Source: Terriglobia bacterium
GTDB lineage: Bacteria; Acidobacteriota; Terriglobia; Acidiferrales; UBA7541
Direction: 5' to 3'
Length of the DNA: 37,065 nucleotides
Assembly (NCBI GenBank): GCA_020073605.1
Contig: JAIQEW010000023.1
Coordinates: 1 to 37,065, forward strand
Below the pieces are notes generated by a model. It was not told the DNA's origin. It did not search any database and worked only from the letters and a program-made list of their open reading frames with translations. Made by a program: the position numbers and the translations under genes. This document shows positions 23,460 to 31,385 of the stretch, piece by piece; within the stretch, counting starts at the first letter, position 1, and every line of letters begins with the position of its first letter.

Positions 23460-25883
23460 TTACGATTTCAATTCGGCTACCGTAATCGCCGTGCCCCCGC
23501 GATCTTCTGCCTCGTGACGGATTCTCTCCACCAACGGATGCGCGGATAAGAATTCAGCGAGCCCTCGGCGAAGTGCTCCAGTTCCGTGCCCATGAATGAT
23601 TCGCACGCTCGACTTCCCCGCAAGCGCCGCTTCGTCAATGAACTTGTCCACTCGCCGCGTCGCCTCTTCGACCGTGCAACCGATGACGTTGATCTCTTCC
23701 GCTGCAGGTTCATCGCTCGGCTGCGCGTGAACCGTGATCCCGCGAGGACGTGCAGCTGCCGCGGCGGCATCCGCCCTCACGGGCTTCACATCGCTCTCGA
23801 TGCCGATCACATCCGCGAGCGCCACCTTCATCCGCAACGGCCCAGCCTCCACTTCCGCTGTGCGCCCATCGTGCCGCCGAAACACCACCGCCTGCTTGAA
23901 TCCCTTCACCTGCACCCTCTGCCCTTCCAGAAGTTTCTCGGGTGCCACCGGCGTTTCAAGCTTACCCGCCGCGACGCCCAAGTCCGCCTGCGACGCTGCG
24001 AGTGTCTCGACCACAGCCGCGTCCGCTTCGGCTCGCGCATCTGAAGAAATCTTTCCCATGCGGCGCCCGCCCTGTTTTTCAAGTTGCGCGCGCAGCGCGC
24101 GATCCTTGATGTCGGCGGCAAGCCGCGCTACTTCACCTTCCAGCCGCTTTTGCGTCGCGAGAAAACTCTTCTCCATCTCGGCAATGCGTTTCTTCTGCCG
24201 CTCGACCCATTCGGTCTGGAGCGCGCGTCGGTCCGCCTCAAGCTGTGCCAGCTCTTCGCGGGCCTGGCGCTTCGCCGTTTCCATTTCGTCGCGGCTGCGG
24301 TGCAAATAGGCGATCAGGTCGCGCGCCTCGCGCGATTCCGGCGAGAGAGTGGCTCGCGCATGGTCCACCACGCGCGCAGGCAATCCCAGTCGTCGCGCGA
24401 TCTCGATCCCGCTCGATGTTCCCGGCACGCCCACGAGCAGCCGGTAGGTCGGCCGCAAGTTCACTTCGTCAAACTCCATCGCGGCATTCACGATGCCCGG
24501 CGTGGTCGAGGCGTACGCCTTCAGGCGGTCGTGGTGCGTCGTCGCCAGTGTGAGCGCCCGGCGCGCGCGAAATTCCTCCAGCAGCGCGACCGCGAGCGCC
24601 GCGCCCTCTTCCGGCGCCGTGCCCGTGCCCATCTCGTCCACCAGAATCAGCGAACGCTCCGTCGCCACTTCCAGCATCGATTTCAAATTCAGCATGTGCG
24701 CCGAGAAAGTCGAAAGGTCCGCGGCGATGGATTGCTCGTCGCCGATATCCGCGAGGACGCGGTCGAAGATCGGCATCTCGGCGCGCTCTGCCGCTATCGG
24801 AATCGCCGACTGCGCGGAGAGCGCCGCGAGCCCCACCGTCTTGAGCGAGACCGTCTTGCCCCCGGTGTTCGGCCCGCTGACGACCATCACCGTCTCGTTG
24901 CCGCCCAGCGCCAGCGTGAGCGGCACGGCCTTGCGCCCCTGCGGCCGCAGAGTGGCTTCAAGCACGGGATTGCGCCCCGCATCGAGCCGCAGCGAGTTCC
25001 CCGCCGTAAACTCCGGCGCCACGCAATCGAATTCGCGGGCAAACCGCCCGCGCGCAAGAATCGAATCCAGATGCGCGATGGACGCAGCCGCCGCTTCGAG
25101 AGGGCCCCGCTCGGAGCGCACGCGCTCGGTAAGCTCATCAAGAATGCGCGCGATTTCGGCGGTTTCGTCCTCGCCGAGCTGCACGAGCCGGTTATTCAGG
25201 TCGATCGCTTCCAGCGGTTCGACGAACACGGTCTGTCCCGTGGCGCTCGCCGCGTGGACCACTCCCGGCACGGCGCGGCGTTCCGACGCGCGCACCGGAA
25301 TCACGAAGCGGTCGTTTCGCAGCGTGATGTAATCCTCACCCGCCGGTTCACCCCGCGCGCGCATGATACTTTCGAGCGAGTGCTGAATCTTCTCGCGCGC
25401 CTGAATCATGCTCGCGCGGATGCGTTTCAGTTGCGGCGAGGCGTCGTCGCTGATTTCTCCGTTCGGCATCACGGCGCGCCGAATCGCGGCCAGCAGCGAC
25501 CGGAAATCAGCCAGCGCGGCTGCGCGTTCGGCTAGGCGCGGATACTTCGCGGTCTCGCCCTTGAACGTCTGCCGCACACCACCCGCCGTTTCCATCAACG
25601 AAGCGGCGTCGAGGAGTTCCGCCGGCGCGAGCACCGAGCCGGGAACCGCGAGCCGCCCGAGCCACGTCTCCGGATCGGCCAGCGAGCCGAGGCCCAGCTC
25701 CGACCCTGCCCGCAGATAGGCGATCGCCTCGCGCACCAGCACGAACTCGGCTTCGAGCGGCGCCACATCCTGCCCCGGCGCAAGCGCATGGATCGCCCGC
25801 CGCCCGGGCGCACACGTCGTGAACCCGCTGACGATTTCCTTCAGCCGGTCGAATTCGAGCAGTTCTTCAGCGGGACGCGACAC
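23460..25883 (-). CDS. mutS2: MutS2 ATPase with C-terminal Smr domain
   Basis: The protein has 807 residues. MutS core and lever helices (1-320) precede the ABC-type ATPase with Walker A GPNTGGKT (337-344) and Walker B with LILVDEMGTGT. A long coiled-coil clamp (about 510-600) and a C-terminal Smr domain (about 730-805, with IIHGHGTGALR) follow. MutS2 lacks the mismatch-recognition domain and acts in recombination control and collided-ribosome rescue. The usual LDLRG motif before the Smr fold reads INVIG here, so nuclease activity may be changed. The start is GTG at 25881-25883 with GAGG upstream. Confidence 0.95.
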   Translation of the reverse strand: MSRPAEELLEFDRLKEIVSGFTTCAPGRRAIHALAPGQDVAPLEAEFVLVREAIAYLRAGSELGLGSLADPETWLGRLAVPGSVLAPAELLDAASLMETAGGVRQTFKGETAKYPRLAERAAALADFRSLLAAIRRAVMPNGEISDDASPQLKRIRASMIQAREKIQHSLESIMRARGEPAGEDYITLRNDRFVIPVRASERRAVPGVVHAASATGQTVFVEPLEAIDLNNRLVQLGEDETAEIARILDELTERVRSERGPLEAAAASIAHLDSILARGRFAREFDCVAPEFTAGNSLRLDAGRNPVLEATLRPQGRKAVPLTLALGGNETVMVVSGPNTGGKTVSLKTVGLAALSAQSAIPIAAERAEMPIFDRVLADIGDEQSIAADLSTFSAHMLNLKSMLEVATERSLILVDEMGTGTAPEEGAALAVALLEEFRARRALTLATTHHDRLKAYASTTPGIVNAAMEFDEVNLRPTYRLLVGVPGTSSGIEIARRLGLPARVVDHARATLSPESREARDLIAYLHRSRDEMETAKRQAREELAQLEADRRALQTEWVERQKKRIAEMEKSFLATQKRLEGEVARLAADIKDRALRAQLEKQGGRRMGKISSDARAEADAAVVETLAASQADLGVAAGKLETPVAPEKLLEGQRVQVKGFKQAVVFRRHDGRTAEVEAGPLRMKVALADVIGIESDVKPVRADAAAAAARPRGITVHAQPSDEPAAEEINVIGCTVEEATRRVDKFIDEAALAGKSSVRIIHGHGTGALRRGLAEFLSAHPLVERIRHEAEDRGGTAITVAELKS

Positions 25884-25926
25884 GAATACCTCGATGGTTC
25901 ATTTTAGCCCGGTTGCCTGTGGGAAA

Positions 25927-26484
25927 TCAGTGCGCTTCGAAATGCATCGCCAGAATCGCCGCGGCGTCGGCGGGAGTCGAAGCCGTGCGAATGAGAGGTT
26001 CATCCTGCTCGCTCCATCGTGAAGTGTGGCCGAGCTCGACTTCGCGCACGCGCTCGATCACCGGTTGCCAGAAGTCTCCGAGCACGACGAGCGGCTTCTT
26101 CTGCATCGCGCCCTTGTTGAGCATCTCCCAGACGACCGCGAGCTCGACGAGCGTTCCCGTTCCGCCGGGGCACGCGACGTAGCCGCTGCCGAGCTTGATC
26201 AGCTCGAACAGCCGGTCCTGCCACGTGCTCACGCGGACTTCTTCATCCACCCAGCGGTTCACGCCCGGCCTGAAGAATTGCGCGGTGACGGCGAGCGTCT
26301 TCCCGCCGGCCTCCTTCGCTCCGCGCGAGACGGCTTCCATCACGCCGCCGTAGCCTCCGCTGCAGACGATCAGGCCCTTCGCCGCGAGTTCCGCGCCCAG
26401 CACCTGCGCCTGTGCGTAGTGCGCGTCCCCGGCTCGCGGGCGCGAACTTCCGAAAACGGTGACGATCTTCGCTCGGCGCGTCAT
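25927..26484 (-). CDS. LOG-family (lysine decarboxylase-like) protein
   Basis: The 185-residue protein has a Rossmann-like fold. VTVFGSSRP (8-16) and CSGGYGGVMEAVSRGAKEAGG (41-61) bind the phosphate moiety, R91 follows, and PGGTGTLVE (106-114) is the family PGGxGTxxE motif. LOG enzymes release free nucleobases from N6-modified AMP (cytokinin activation) or hydrolyse nucleotides; the bacterial substrate here is unknown. The ATG (26482-26484) overlaps the dacB stop by 4 bases and has GAGGAAGAG upstream, so the two are one operon. Longer open frames upstream are shadows of dacB. Confidence 0.88.
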   Translation of the reverse strand: MTRRAKIVTVFGSSRPRAGDAHYAQAQVLGAELAAKGLIVCSGGYGGVMEAVSRGAKEAGGKTLAVTAQFFRPGVNRWVDEEVRVSTWQDRLFELIKLGSGYVACPGGTGTLVELAVVWEMLNKGAMQKKPLVVLGDFWQPVIERVREVELGHTSRWSEQDEPLIRTASTPADAAAILAMHFEAH

Positions 26485-28136
26485 TTTCTCTTCCTCTTCG
26501 CGGGCGGCGCAGCGCCCAGCGTCTCGACCATCGCAGTCGCGACGGCGTCGAGCGCCACGGTCGCATCGGGCCCGTGCTGCGGATCGTTGTTGGCAAAAAT
26601 TGAGAAAACGAGCGATTCGCCTCGCAGCGTGGTGGCAAAGCCGGACATCGCCCGCACATGCTCCACCGCCCCCGTCTTCGCCTCGATCATTCCCGACGCC
26701 GCGGTGTTCTTCATCCGGTCTTCGAGCGTGCCGTCCAGTCCGGCGACCGGCAGCGTCGAGACAAAATCCCGGCCCCACGGCTGGCGCGCGGCGTACCGCA
26801 GCAGCGTGACCGCGGCGCGCGGCGTCACGAGATCATCGCGCGAGAGCCCCGAGCCGTCCGAAAGCAGAACATCGCCCTCAGCAATCCCGGCGGCGCGCAG
26901 AAAATCGCGCTCGGCCTTGAGTCCCGCGGCGGTCGAACCTAGGCCCGTCTTTTCGCGCCCCGCCGTCCGCAGAAACAGTTCCGCGTGCAGATTCTGGCTG
27001 ATCTTGTTCGTAAGGCGGATGCTTTCGAGCAAAGGCGGCGAAACGTGCTCCGCGAGCACCAGAGGATTCGGATCGGGCCGCGATGGATCCAGCGGAAACA
27101 CGGGTTCGCCCGCCGCCGTCGTTTCCGGCGGAGGCGCATGCTGCACTCGGGTTGCGCCCGTGACGTGCACTCCGCGCGCTTCGAGCAACTGCTTCAGCGC
27201 CGCCGCAGCCGTCTCGGCCGGCGCCGTCATGGCCAAGTCGAGCTTGATTGGCGTGTGGCCCAGCCCGATCGTTCCTCGCAGCAACAGAAAATTCATCCCC
27301 GGCTGGCGAACCACCGCGAAGTCGGACTTCGCATCGGCCGCCCCCGTCTTGATTTCGTGCGCGAACGTGTCGAGTGCGGCCTCCGGCGCAGTCACGATCG
27401 TCGCCGGATCGCCCACGCGTGCGCCGGGCCGCACCTCGACTGCAATCGTATTTTCGTTGAACGCGATCGCGCTGACCGGAGCGCCAAACGTGAAAAATAG
27501 ATCGCCCACGCTCCAGCCCGCCGGATACGGATCAAACGGAATGTAGCTATCGTCGGCGACGATGTCTCCGTCCACTTCCTTTAATCCCTTCGCGACGGCT
27601 TTGTCCGCAAGCTCGGCGAGAATTTTTTCGGCCGGCCCATCGCGCTCCGGCTTGCCCGCGTACGGAAATTTGCGATTTGATAAGTCCGGATCTCCGCGCC
27701 CGGCGAGGATCAGGTCCGCGGCCAGGCGCCCGCCATCGCCAAGCGCGGCCTTCGATTCGAGCGTCGTGTGGAATCGATAGTCGCCGCCCAGCGTCGCCAG
27801 CGTGAATGCGGTAGTAAAAATCTTCGCGTTTGAGGCTGGCGTGAACAAATGATCCGCGTTCAACTCGTAGAGCGTTGCGCCCGTGTCTCGATCGGCCACC
27901 AAAATCCCCCAGTGGCCCTTTTCCGCTTGTGTTTCTGCGAGAGCGGTTTCAACGCGCGCGCGAAACCGCGCCACATCCGGCCGCGCCTTTAAGGGCGCCA
28001 CAGTCGCAGCCGCGTGCTTCGTGCGGACCTGATTCTTTGGGGGAGTCGCCTGCGCGAAAACAGGAGCGGCGAACGTCGCAAGCGCCGCAGCGATCCGGAG
28101 GTAGCGGCCGAGCCCGAACGTCGCGAATCCGTCCAT
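26481..28136 (-). CDS. dacB: D-alanyl-D-alanine carboxypeptidase/endopeptidase (PBP4, family S13)
   Basis: This 551-residue periplasmic peptidoglycan enzyme trims the terminal D-Ala and cuts cross-links. A signal peptide (about 1-30, RYLRIAAALATFAAPVFAQA) is followed by the nucleophile motif SNAK (S102, K105), the second motif SDG (426-428, SDGSGLSR) and AKTG (KTG at 487-489). The long insert between the first and second motifs is typical of S13. The ATG at 28134-28136 was chosen because a TATAAT box lies 30 bases upstream. The open frame to a TTG at 28166 overlaps that box. It overlaps the LOG-family gene by 4 bases. Confidence 0.92.
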   Translation of the reverse strand: MDGFATFGLGRYLRIAAALATFAAPVFAQATPPKNQVRTKHAAATVAPLKARPDVARFRARVETALAETQAEKGHWGILVADRDTGATLYELNADHLFTPASNAKIFTTAFTLATLGGDYRFHTTLESKAALGDGGRLAADLILAGRGDPDLSNRKFPYAGKPERDGPAEKILAELADKAVAKGLKEVDGDIVADDSYIPFDPYPAGWSVGDLFFTFGAPVSAIAFNENTIAVEVRPGARVGDPATIVTAPEAALDTFAHEIKTGAADAKSDFAVVRQPGMNFLLLRGTIGLGHTPIKLDLAMTAPAETAAAALKQLLEARGVHVTGATRVQHAPPPETTAAGEPVFPLDPSRPDPNPLVLAEHVSPPLLESIRLTNKISQNLHAELFLRTAGREKTGLGSTAAGLKAERDFLRAAGIAEGDVLLSDGSGLSRDDLVTPRAAVTLLRYAARQPWGRDFVSTLPVAGLDGTLEDRMKNTAASGMIEAKTGAVEHVRAMSGFATTLRGESLVFSIFANNDPQHGPDATVALDAVATAMVETLGAAPPAKRKRK

Positions 28137-28165
28137 ACCCAGTGGGAGATTCTTCACTGCACTCA

Positions 28166-28171
28166 ATTATA
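28166..28171 (-). promoter_or_regulatory. -10 box of dacB
   Basis: A perfect TATAAT on the minus strand (28171-28166) predicts transcription from about 28159, about 23 bases before the dacB ATG. No good -35 box is visible at 16-18 bases, so an activator may be needed. Confidence 0.5.
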
Positions 28172-28207
28172 TGGCAACACCATCGAATCACGCTCCTGCC
28201 GCCGGGG

Positions 28208-28237
28208 TTGCGCTTCCCCACCCAGAACACATATTAT
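28208..28237 (+). promoter_or_regulatory. promoter of the SYLF gene
   Basis: TTGCGC (28208-28213), an 18-base spacer and TATTAT (28232-28237) lie 28 bases before the ATG at 28266. A strong ribosome site follows (taggaggaag, 28251-28260). It is divergent from the dacB promoter. Confidence 0.5.
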
Positions 28238-28265
28238 GGAATCCCGTCCATAGGAGGAAGCAATC

Positions 28266-28988
28266 ATGACAAAGAAAATGTTCGCGTTGATGATGGCGGC
28301 GTCCCTGATCGGGCTGCTGAGTCTCTCCGCTGCCGCGCCCGTGCGGGCGGACAACAAGGAAAAAGACGAGGAGCGGCTGCGCAATTCCGGCCAGGTCCTG
28401 AAGGAAATCCTCAATATTCCGGACGACATTCCGCAGAGCCTGCTCGACAAGGCGGATTGCGTCATCGTAATTCCCACGGTCCTGAAATTCGCGATCGGCC
28501 TCGGCGGCAGTTACGGCCGCGGAGCCATGACCTGCCGCAGCGGCGATAATTTTCAGGGTCCGTGGGGCGCCCCAACGATGATGGCGCTCGAAGGTGGCAG
28601 CTTCGGACTCCAGCTTGGCGGGCAAGCCACGGACTTTGTACTGCTCGTGATGAATCAAGGTGGAGCGAGTTCCATCCTCAGCAGCAAGGTGAAACTGGGC
28701 GCCGATGCATCCGCCGCCGCCGGTCCCAAGGGCCGAGCCGCCTCAGCGGATACGGACATCGCCATGCGCGCCGAAGTCCTTAGCTACTCGCGTTCGCGCG
28801 GCCTGTTCGCCGGCATTTCACTCGAGGGCTCGACGCTGCGTCCGGATAACGACGCGAACGAACGCATCTACGGCAAGAAGATTCCCGCGAAAGACATTGC
28901 CCTGCACGGCGCGGTCCCGGTTCCACCCGCGGCGAGATCGCTCACGGCCACGCTTAACCAGCACAGCCCCAAGAACCGCTCAAAGTAA
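28266..28988 (+). CDS. SYLF-domain (YSC84-type) lipid-binding protein
   Basis: The protein has 240 residues with a signal peptide (about 1-29, LIGLLSLSAAAPVRA). The SYLF domain covers most of the rest (about 36-215): QSLLDKADCVIVIPTVLKFAIGLGGSYGRGAMTCR, FGLQLGGQATDFVLLVMN, KLGADASAAAGPKGR and VLSYSRSRGLFAGISLEGSTLRPD. In eukaryotes this domain binds phosphoinositides. The bacterial secreted versions are widespread with unclear function and probably bind membranes or lipids. A strong ribosome site precedes the ATG. It stands alone between dacB (divergent) and the tetR operon. Confidence 0.93.
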   Translation: MTKKMFALMMAASLIGLLSLSAAAPVRADNKEKDEERLRNSGQVLKEILNIPDDIPQSLLDKADCVIVIPTVLKFAIGLGGSYGRGAMTCRSGDNFQGPWGAPTMMALEGGSFGLQLGGQATDFVLLVMNQGGASSILSSKVKLGADASAAAGPKGRAASADTDIAMRAEVLSYSRSRGLFAGISLEGSTLRPDNDANERIYGKKIPAKDIALHGAVPVPPAARSLTATLNQHSPKNRSK

Positions 28989-28990
28989 CG

Positions 28991-29037
28991 CCCTGCGCGA
29001 TGCTCTGCGACCGGAGGAGCTTTCCTCCGGCGCAGGG
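28991..29037 (+). terminator. two-part hairpin after the SYLF gene
   Basis: An inner stem CCGGAGGA (29011-29018) with TCCTCCGG (29023-29030) is flanked by an outer stem CCCTGCG (28991-28997) with CGCAGGG (29031-29037). It starts 2 bases after the stop codon. There is no T tract, so it is a probable weak terminator or mRNA stabiliser. Confidence 0.45.
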
Positions 29038-29083
29038 AATCTCGTCCGATGATCTCTGATTCGCACTCTCCAGCCGCCATGGA

Positions 29084-29129
29084 TTGACTTTCGCTCAAAG
29101 TTGACCTAAAGTCACATATGGCTTAGAGT
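29084..29129 (+). promoter_or_regulatory. tetR operon promoter(s) with a 30-bp palindromic operator
   Basis: Two overlapping sigma-70-like promoters, each with a 17-base spacer, are visible: TTGACT (29084-29089) with TAAAGT (29107-29112), and TTGACC (29101-29106) with TAGAGT (29124-29129). The first lies within a near-perfect palindrome at 29085-29114, with half-sites TGACTTTcGcTCAA and TTGAcCtAAAGTCA around a 2-base centre; 12 of 15 base pairs are symmetric. A dimeric repressor such as the TetR encoded at 29149 would block both promoters by binding here. The symmetry is seen directly; binding is inferred. Confidence 0.72.
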
Positions 29130-29148
29130 CAGCAAGGACATCGGAATC

Positions 29149-29820
29149 ATGGCATCCCCCAATCCTGTCGCACGGCACGCCGTCCCCCCACGCGCGGGAC
29201 GCCGCGAACGCCGCCGGGCCGAAATCCGCGAACGCATTTTTCGCGCCGCGCTCGAGCTTTTTGCCGAACGTGGCTTTCTCGAAACCACTGTCGAGGACAT
29301 CACCGAGGCCGCCGACGTCGGCAAGGGAACCTTCTTCAACTATTTCCAGACCAAGGAGCACGTCCTGGCCACGCTCGGCGCCGAGCGCATCGCCGCCATC
29401 GAGCGTGCTCTCGAGCGCGCCAAGGTGGGACCTGCGCTTCCGGCCCTGAAGGAGATGGCCGGCGATCTCGCGGGGCAATCGGCGGAGCGCGCGCCCCTGC
29501 TCCGCGCCATTTACGCCGCGCACGCATCCTGCGCGCCGGTCCGCGCCGAGCTTCACAAGCGTATTCACGTCGGTCGCCGCCGGCTCACGGAGATCTTCGC
29601 GATCGCGCAGCAGCGCGGTGAGGTCCGTCGCGACCGCTCGCCTGCGGAGCTGGCCCGGCTGACCCAGATCGTTCTGTTCGGAACCACCCTCGCCTGGGCC
29701 TTGAATCCGGAGTCGTCCTTGCGAGGAACGGCGGAGGATGTATGGGAGATGATCGTCCCGAGTCTTCGTGCCGACGAGAGACATAAGCGAAACAAGAGCC
29801 GCCGGAGTGCCCGGACATGA
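29149..29820 (+). CDS. TetR-family repressor
   Basis: The protein has 223 residues. A basic start (RRERRRAEIRERIF) leads into the HTH (about 46-66: TTVEDITEAADVGKGTFFNYF, followed by KEHVL), which is typical of TetR. The C-terminal ligand domain is variable and gives no clue to the inducer. It is the first gene of a tetR-tolC-hlyD operon with a palindromic operator over its own promoter, so it probably represses itself and the export genes until an inducer binds. An ATG overlapping its stop (29817) could start the next gene, but a better start exists further on. Confidence 0.92.
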   Translation: MASPNPVARHAVPPRAGRRERRRAEIRERIFRAALELFAERGFLETTVEDITEAADVGKGTFFNYFQTKEHVLATLGAERIAAIERALERAKVGPALPALKEMAGDLAGQSAERAPLLRAIYAAHASCAPVRAELHKRIHVGRRRLTEIFAIAQQRGEVRRDRSPAELARLTQIVLFGTTLAWALNPESSLRGTAEDVWEMIVPSLRADERHKRNKSRRSART

Positions 29821-29918
29821 GCCGCTGGCCCTGCTCCGAAACGATCCGATACGGAAGCGCTGCGTCTTGCGCTGTTGCCGCATCATCCAAAGCAGGACGG
29901 ATCATCGGAGGAAGCCCC

Positions 29919-31382
29919 GTGGCACCGCGATCTGCAACCCTGCCCTTCACCGTTGCCGCCCTTTTCTTGCTGGCGGCAGGATCCGCCCTGGCGCAGGGAG
30001 GGATCGCCTCGCCCGGGGCGCCGAGCTACGATTCCGGCGGACCCGCTCCGGCGGCGTCCCAAGCCGCCTTTTCAGGAAGCGTTCCTGAAAAGCTCGCTCC
30101 CGGCGTTGTGCAGCTTTCCTTGCAGGACGCCCTCGATCGCGGCCTGAAGCAAAACCTCGGCCTGCTCCTTTCCGGCGAAGATGTCCGCACGGCCCGCGGC
30201 GAGCGTTGGAAGCAGTTGAGCGCTCTGCTCCCCAACGTGACGACCTCGACGTATATCCAGGACTCGCAGGTCGATCTCGCCGAATTTGGCTTCACGTTCA
30301 AGTTTCCCATTCCCAATGTCTCGATCCCTTCTGTCGTGGGGCCCTTCGCGTACTTCGATTCGCGCGCCAATCTGACGCAATCCATTTTCGATTGGAAGGC
30401 CATCAACAATTCACGCGCCGCCTCCGAAAGCGTGAAGTCCGCCCGATCCTCCTACAAGGACGCGCGCGACCTCGTCGTTTTGGCGGTCGGCTACGCCTAT
30501 CTGCAGGCGATCGCCGACGAAGCTCGCATCGATACGGCGGATGCGCAGGTGAAGACGGCTCAGGCCCTCTCCAGCCAGGCGTCGGATCAGGTCAAGGCGG
30601 GCACTTCGCCCTCGATCGACGCTCTTCGCGCGCAGGTCGAGCTGAAATCGCGCCAGCAGCAGTTGATTCAGGCGAAAAACGATTTCGCAATCCAGAAGCT
30701 CAAGCTCGCGCGGGCCATCGGGCTCGCACCGGGCCAGGAATTCGAGCTGGTCGACAAATCGCCGTATCAGGAATTCGCCGGAATCAGCGTGGACGATGCG
30801 CTCAAAGCCGCTTACGAATCGCGATCGGATTATCAGGCGGCGCTTGCGGACGTCCGCGCCGCGCAATATTCGAAAAAAGCCGCCGAAGCGGGCTACCTAC
30901 CCTCGCTATCGATGAATGCCGATTACGGTCTGGCGGGGACGTATCCGGACGTTTCCACGCACGGCGTGTTCGACGTGCGCGGCACGCTCTCCATTCCGAT
31001 CTTTCAGGGCGGCAGAGTCCACGGCGACGTCCTCGAGGCCACCGCGCGGCTGGAGCAGAGCCGCGAGCGGCTCGAGAATCTCCGCGCCCAGATTGACGCG
31101 GATGTCCGCACCGCGCTGTTCAACGTGGAATCCAGCGAGCAAGAAGTCGCCGTGGCCAAAAGTGAGATCGACCTCGCCGAGCAGACGCTGGTGCAGGCGC
31201 GGGACCGGTTCCGCGCGGGCGTCACCGATACCGTCGAAGTCGTGCAGGCGCAGGAAGCGGTCGCGAGCGCCCACGAAAGCTACATATCGAGTCTCTATCG
31301 CGACAACAACGCAAAGATTTCTCTCGCACGCGCTTTAGGCTCCGCCGAAGAGGGCTTTAAGAAATACTTCAAAGGAAAATGA
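29919..31382 (+). CDS. TolC-family outer membrane efflux protein
   Basis: The protein has 487 residues with a signal peptide (about 1-26, SATLPFTVAALFLLAAGSALAQ). Two outer membrane efflux protein repeats follow, with typical segments VQLSLQDALDRGLKQNLGL, AYLQAIADEARIDTADAQVKTAQAL, GTLSIPIFQGGRVHGDVLEA and RFRAGVTDTVEVVQAQEAVASA. It forms the trimeric outer-membrane channel of a tripartite exporter. The GTG at 29919-29921 has GGAGGA just upstream. The ATG at 29817 overlaps the tetR stop by 4 bases but would place the signal peptide 34 residues in. The adaptor gene follows after 3 bases. Confidence 0.92.
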   Translation: MAPRSATLPFTVAALFLLAAGSALAQGGIASPGAPSYDSGGPAPAASQAAFSGSVPEKLAPGVVQLSLQDALDRGLKQNLGLLLSGEDVRTARGERWKQLSALLPNVTTSTYIQDSQVDLAEFGFTFKFPIPNVSIPSVVGPFAYFDSRANLTQSIFDWKAINNSRAASESVKSARSSYKDARDLVVLAVGYAYLQAIADEARIDTADAQVKTAQALSSQASDQVKAGTSPSIDALRAQVELKSRQQQLIQAKNDFAIQKLKLARAIGLAPGQEFELVDKSPYQEFAGISVDDALKAAYESRSDYQAALADVRAAQYSKKAAEAGYLPSLSMNADYGLAGTYPDVSTHGVFDVRGTLSIPIFQGGRVHGDVLEATARLEQSRERLENLRAQIDADVRTALFNVESSEQEVAVAKSEIDLAEQTLVQARDRFRAGVTDTVEVVQAQEAVASAHESYISSLYRDNNAKISLARALGSAEEGFKKYFKGK

Positions 31383-31385
31383 GCT

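Noticed and set aside
24084..27546. Very long plus-strand frames (483 and 506 codons) opposite mutS2, the LOG gene and dacB
   Set aside because: They are mirror-strand artefacts of GC-rich coding sequence; the minus-strand genes have complete catalytic motifs.
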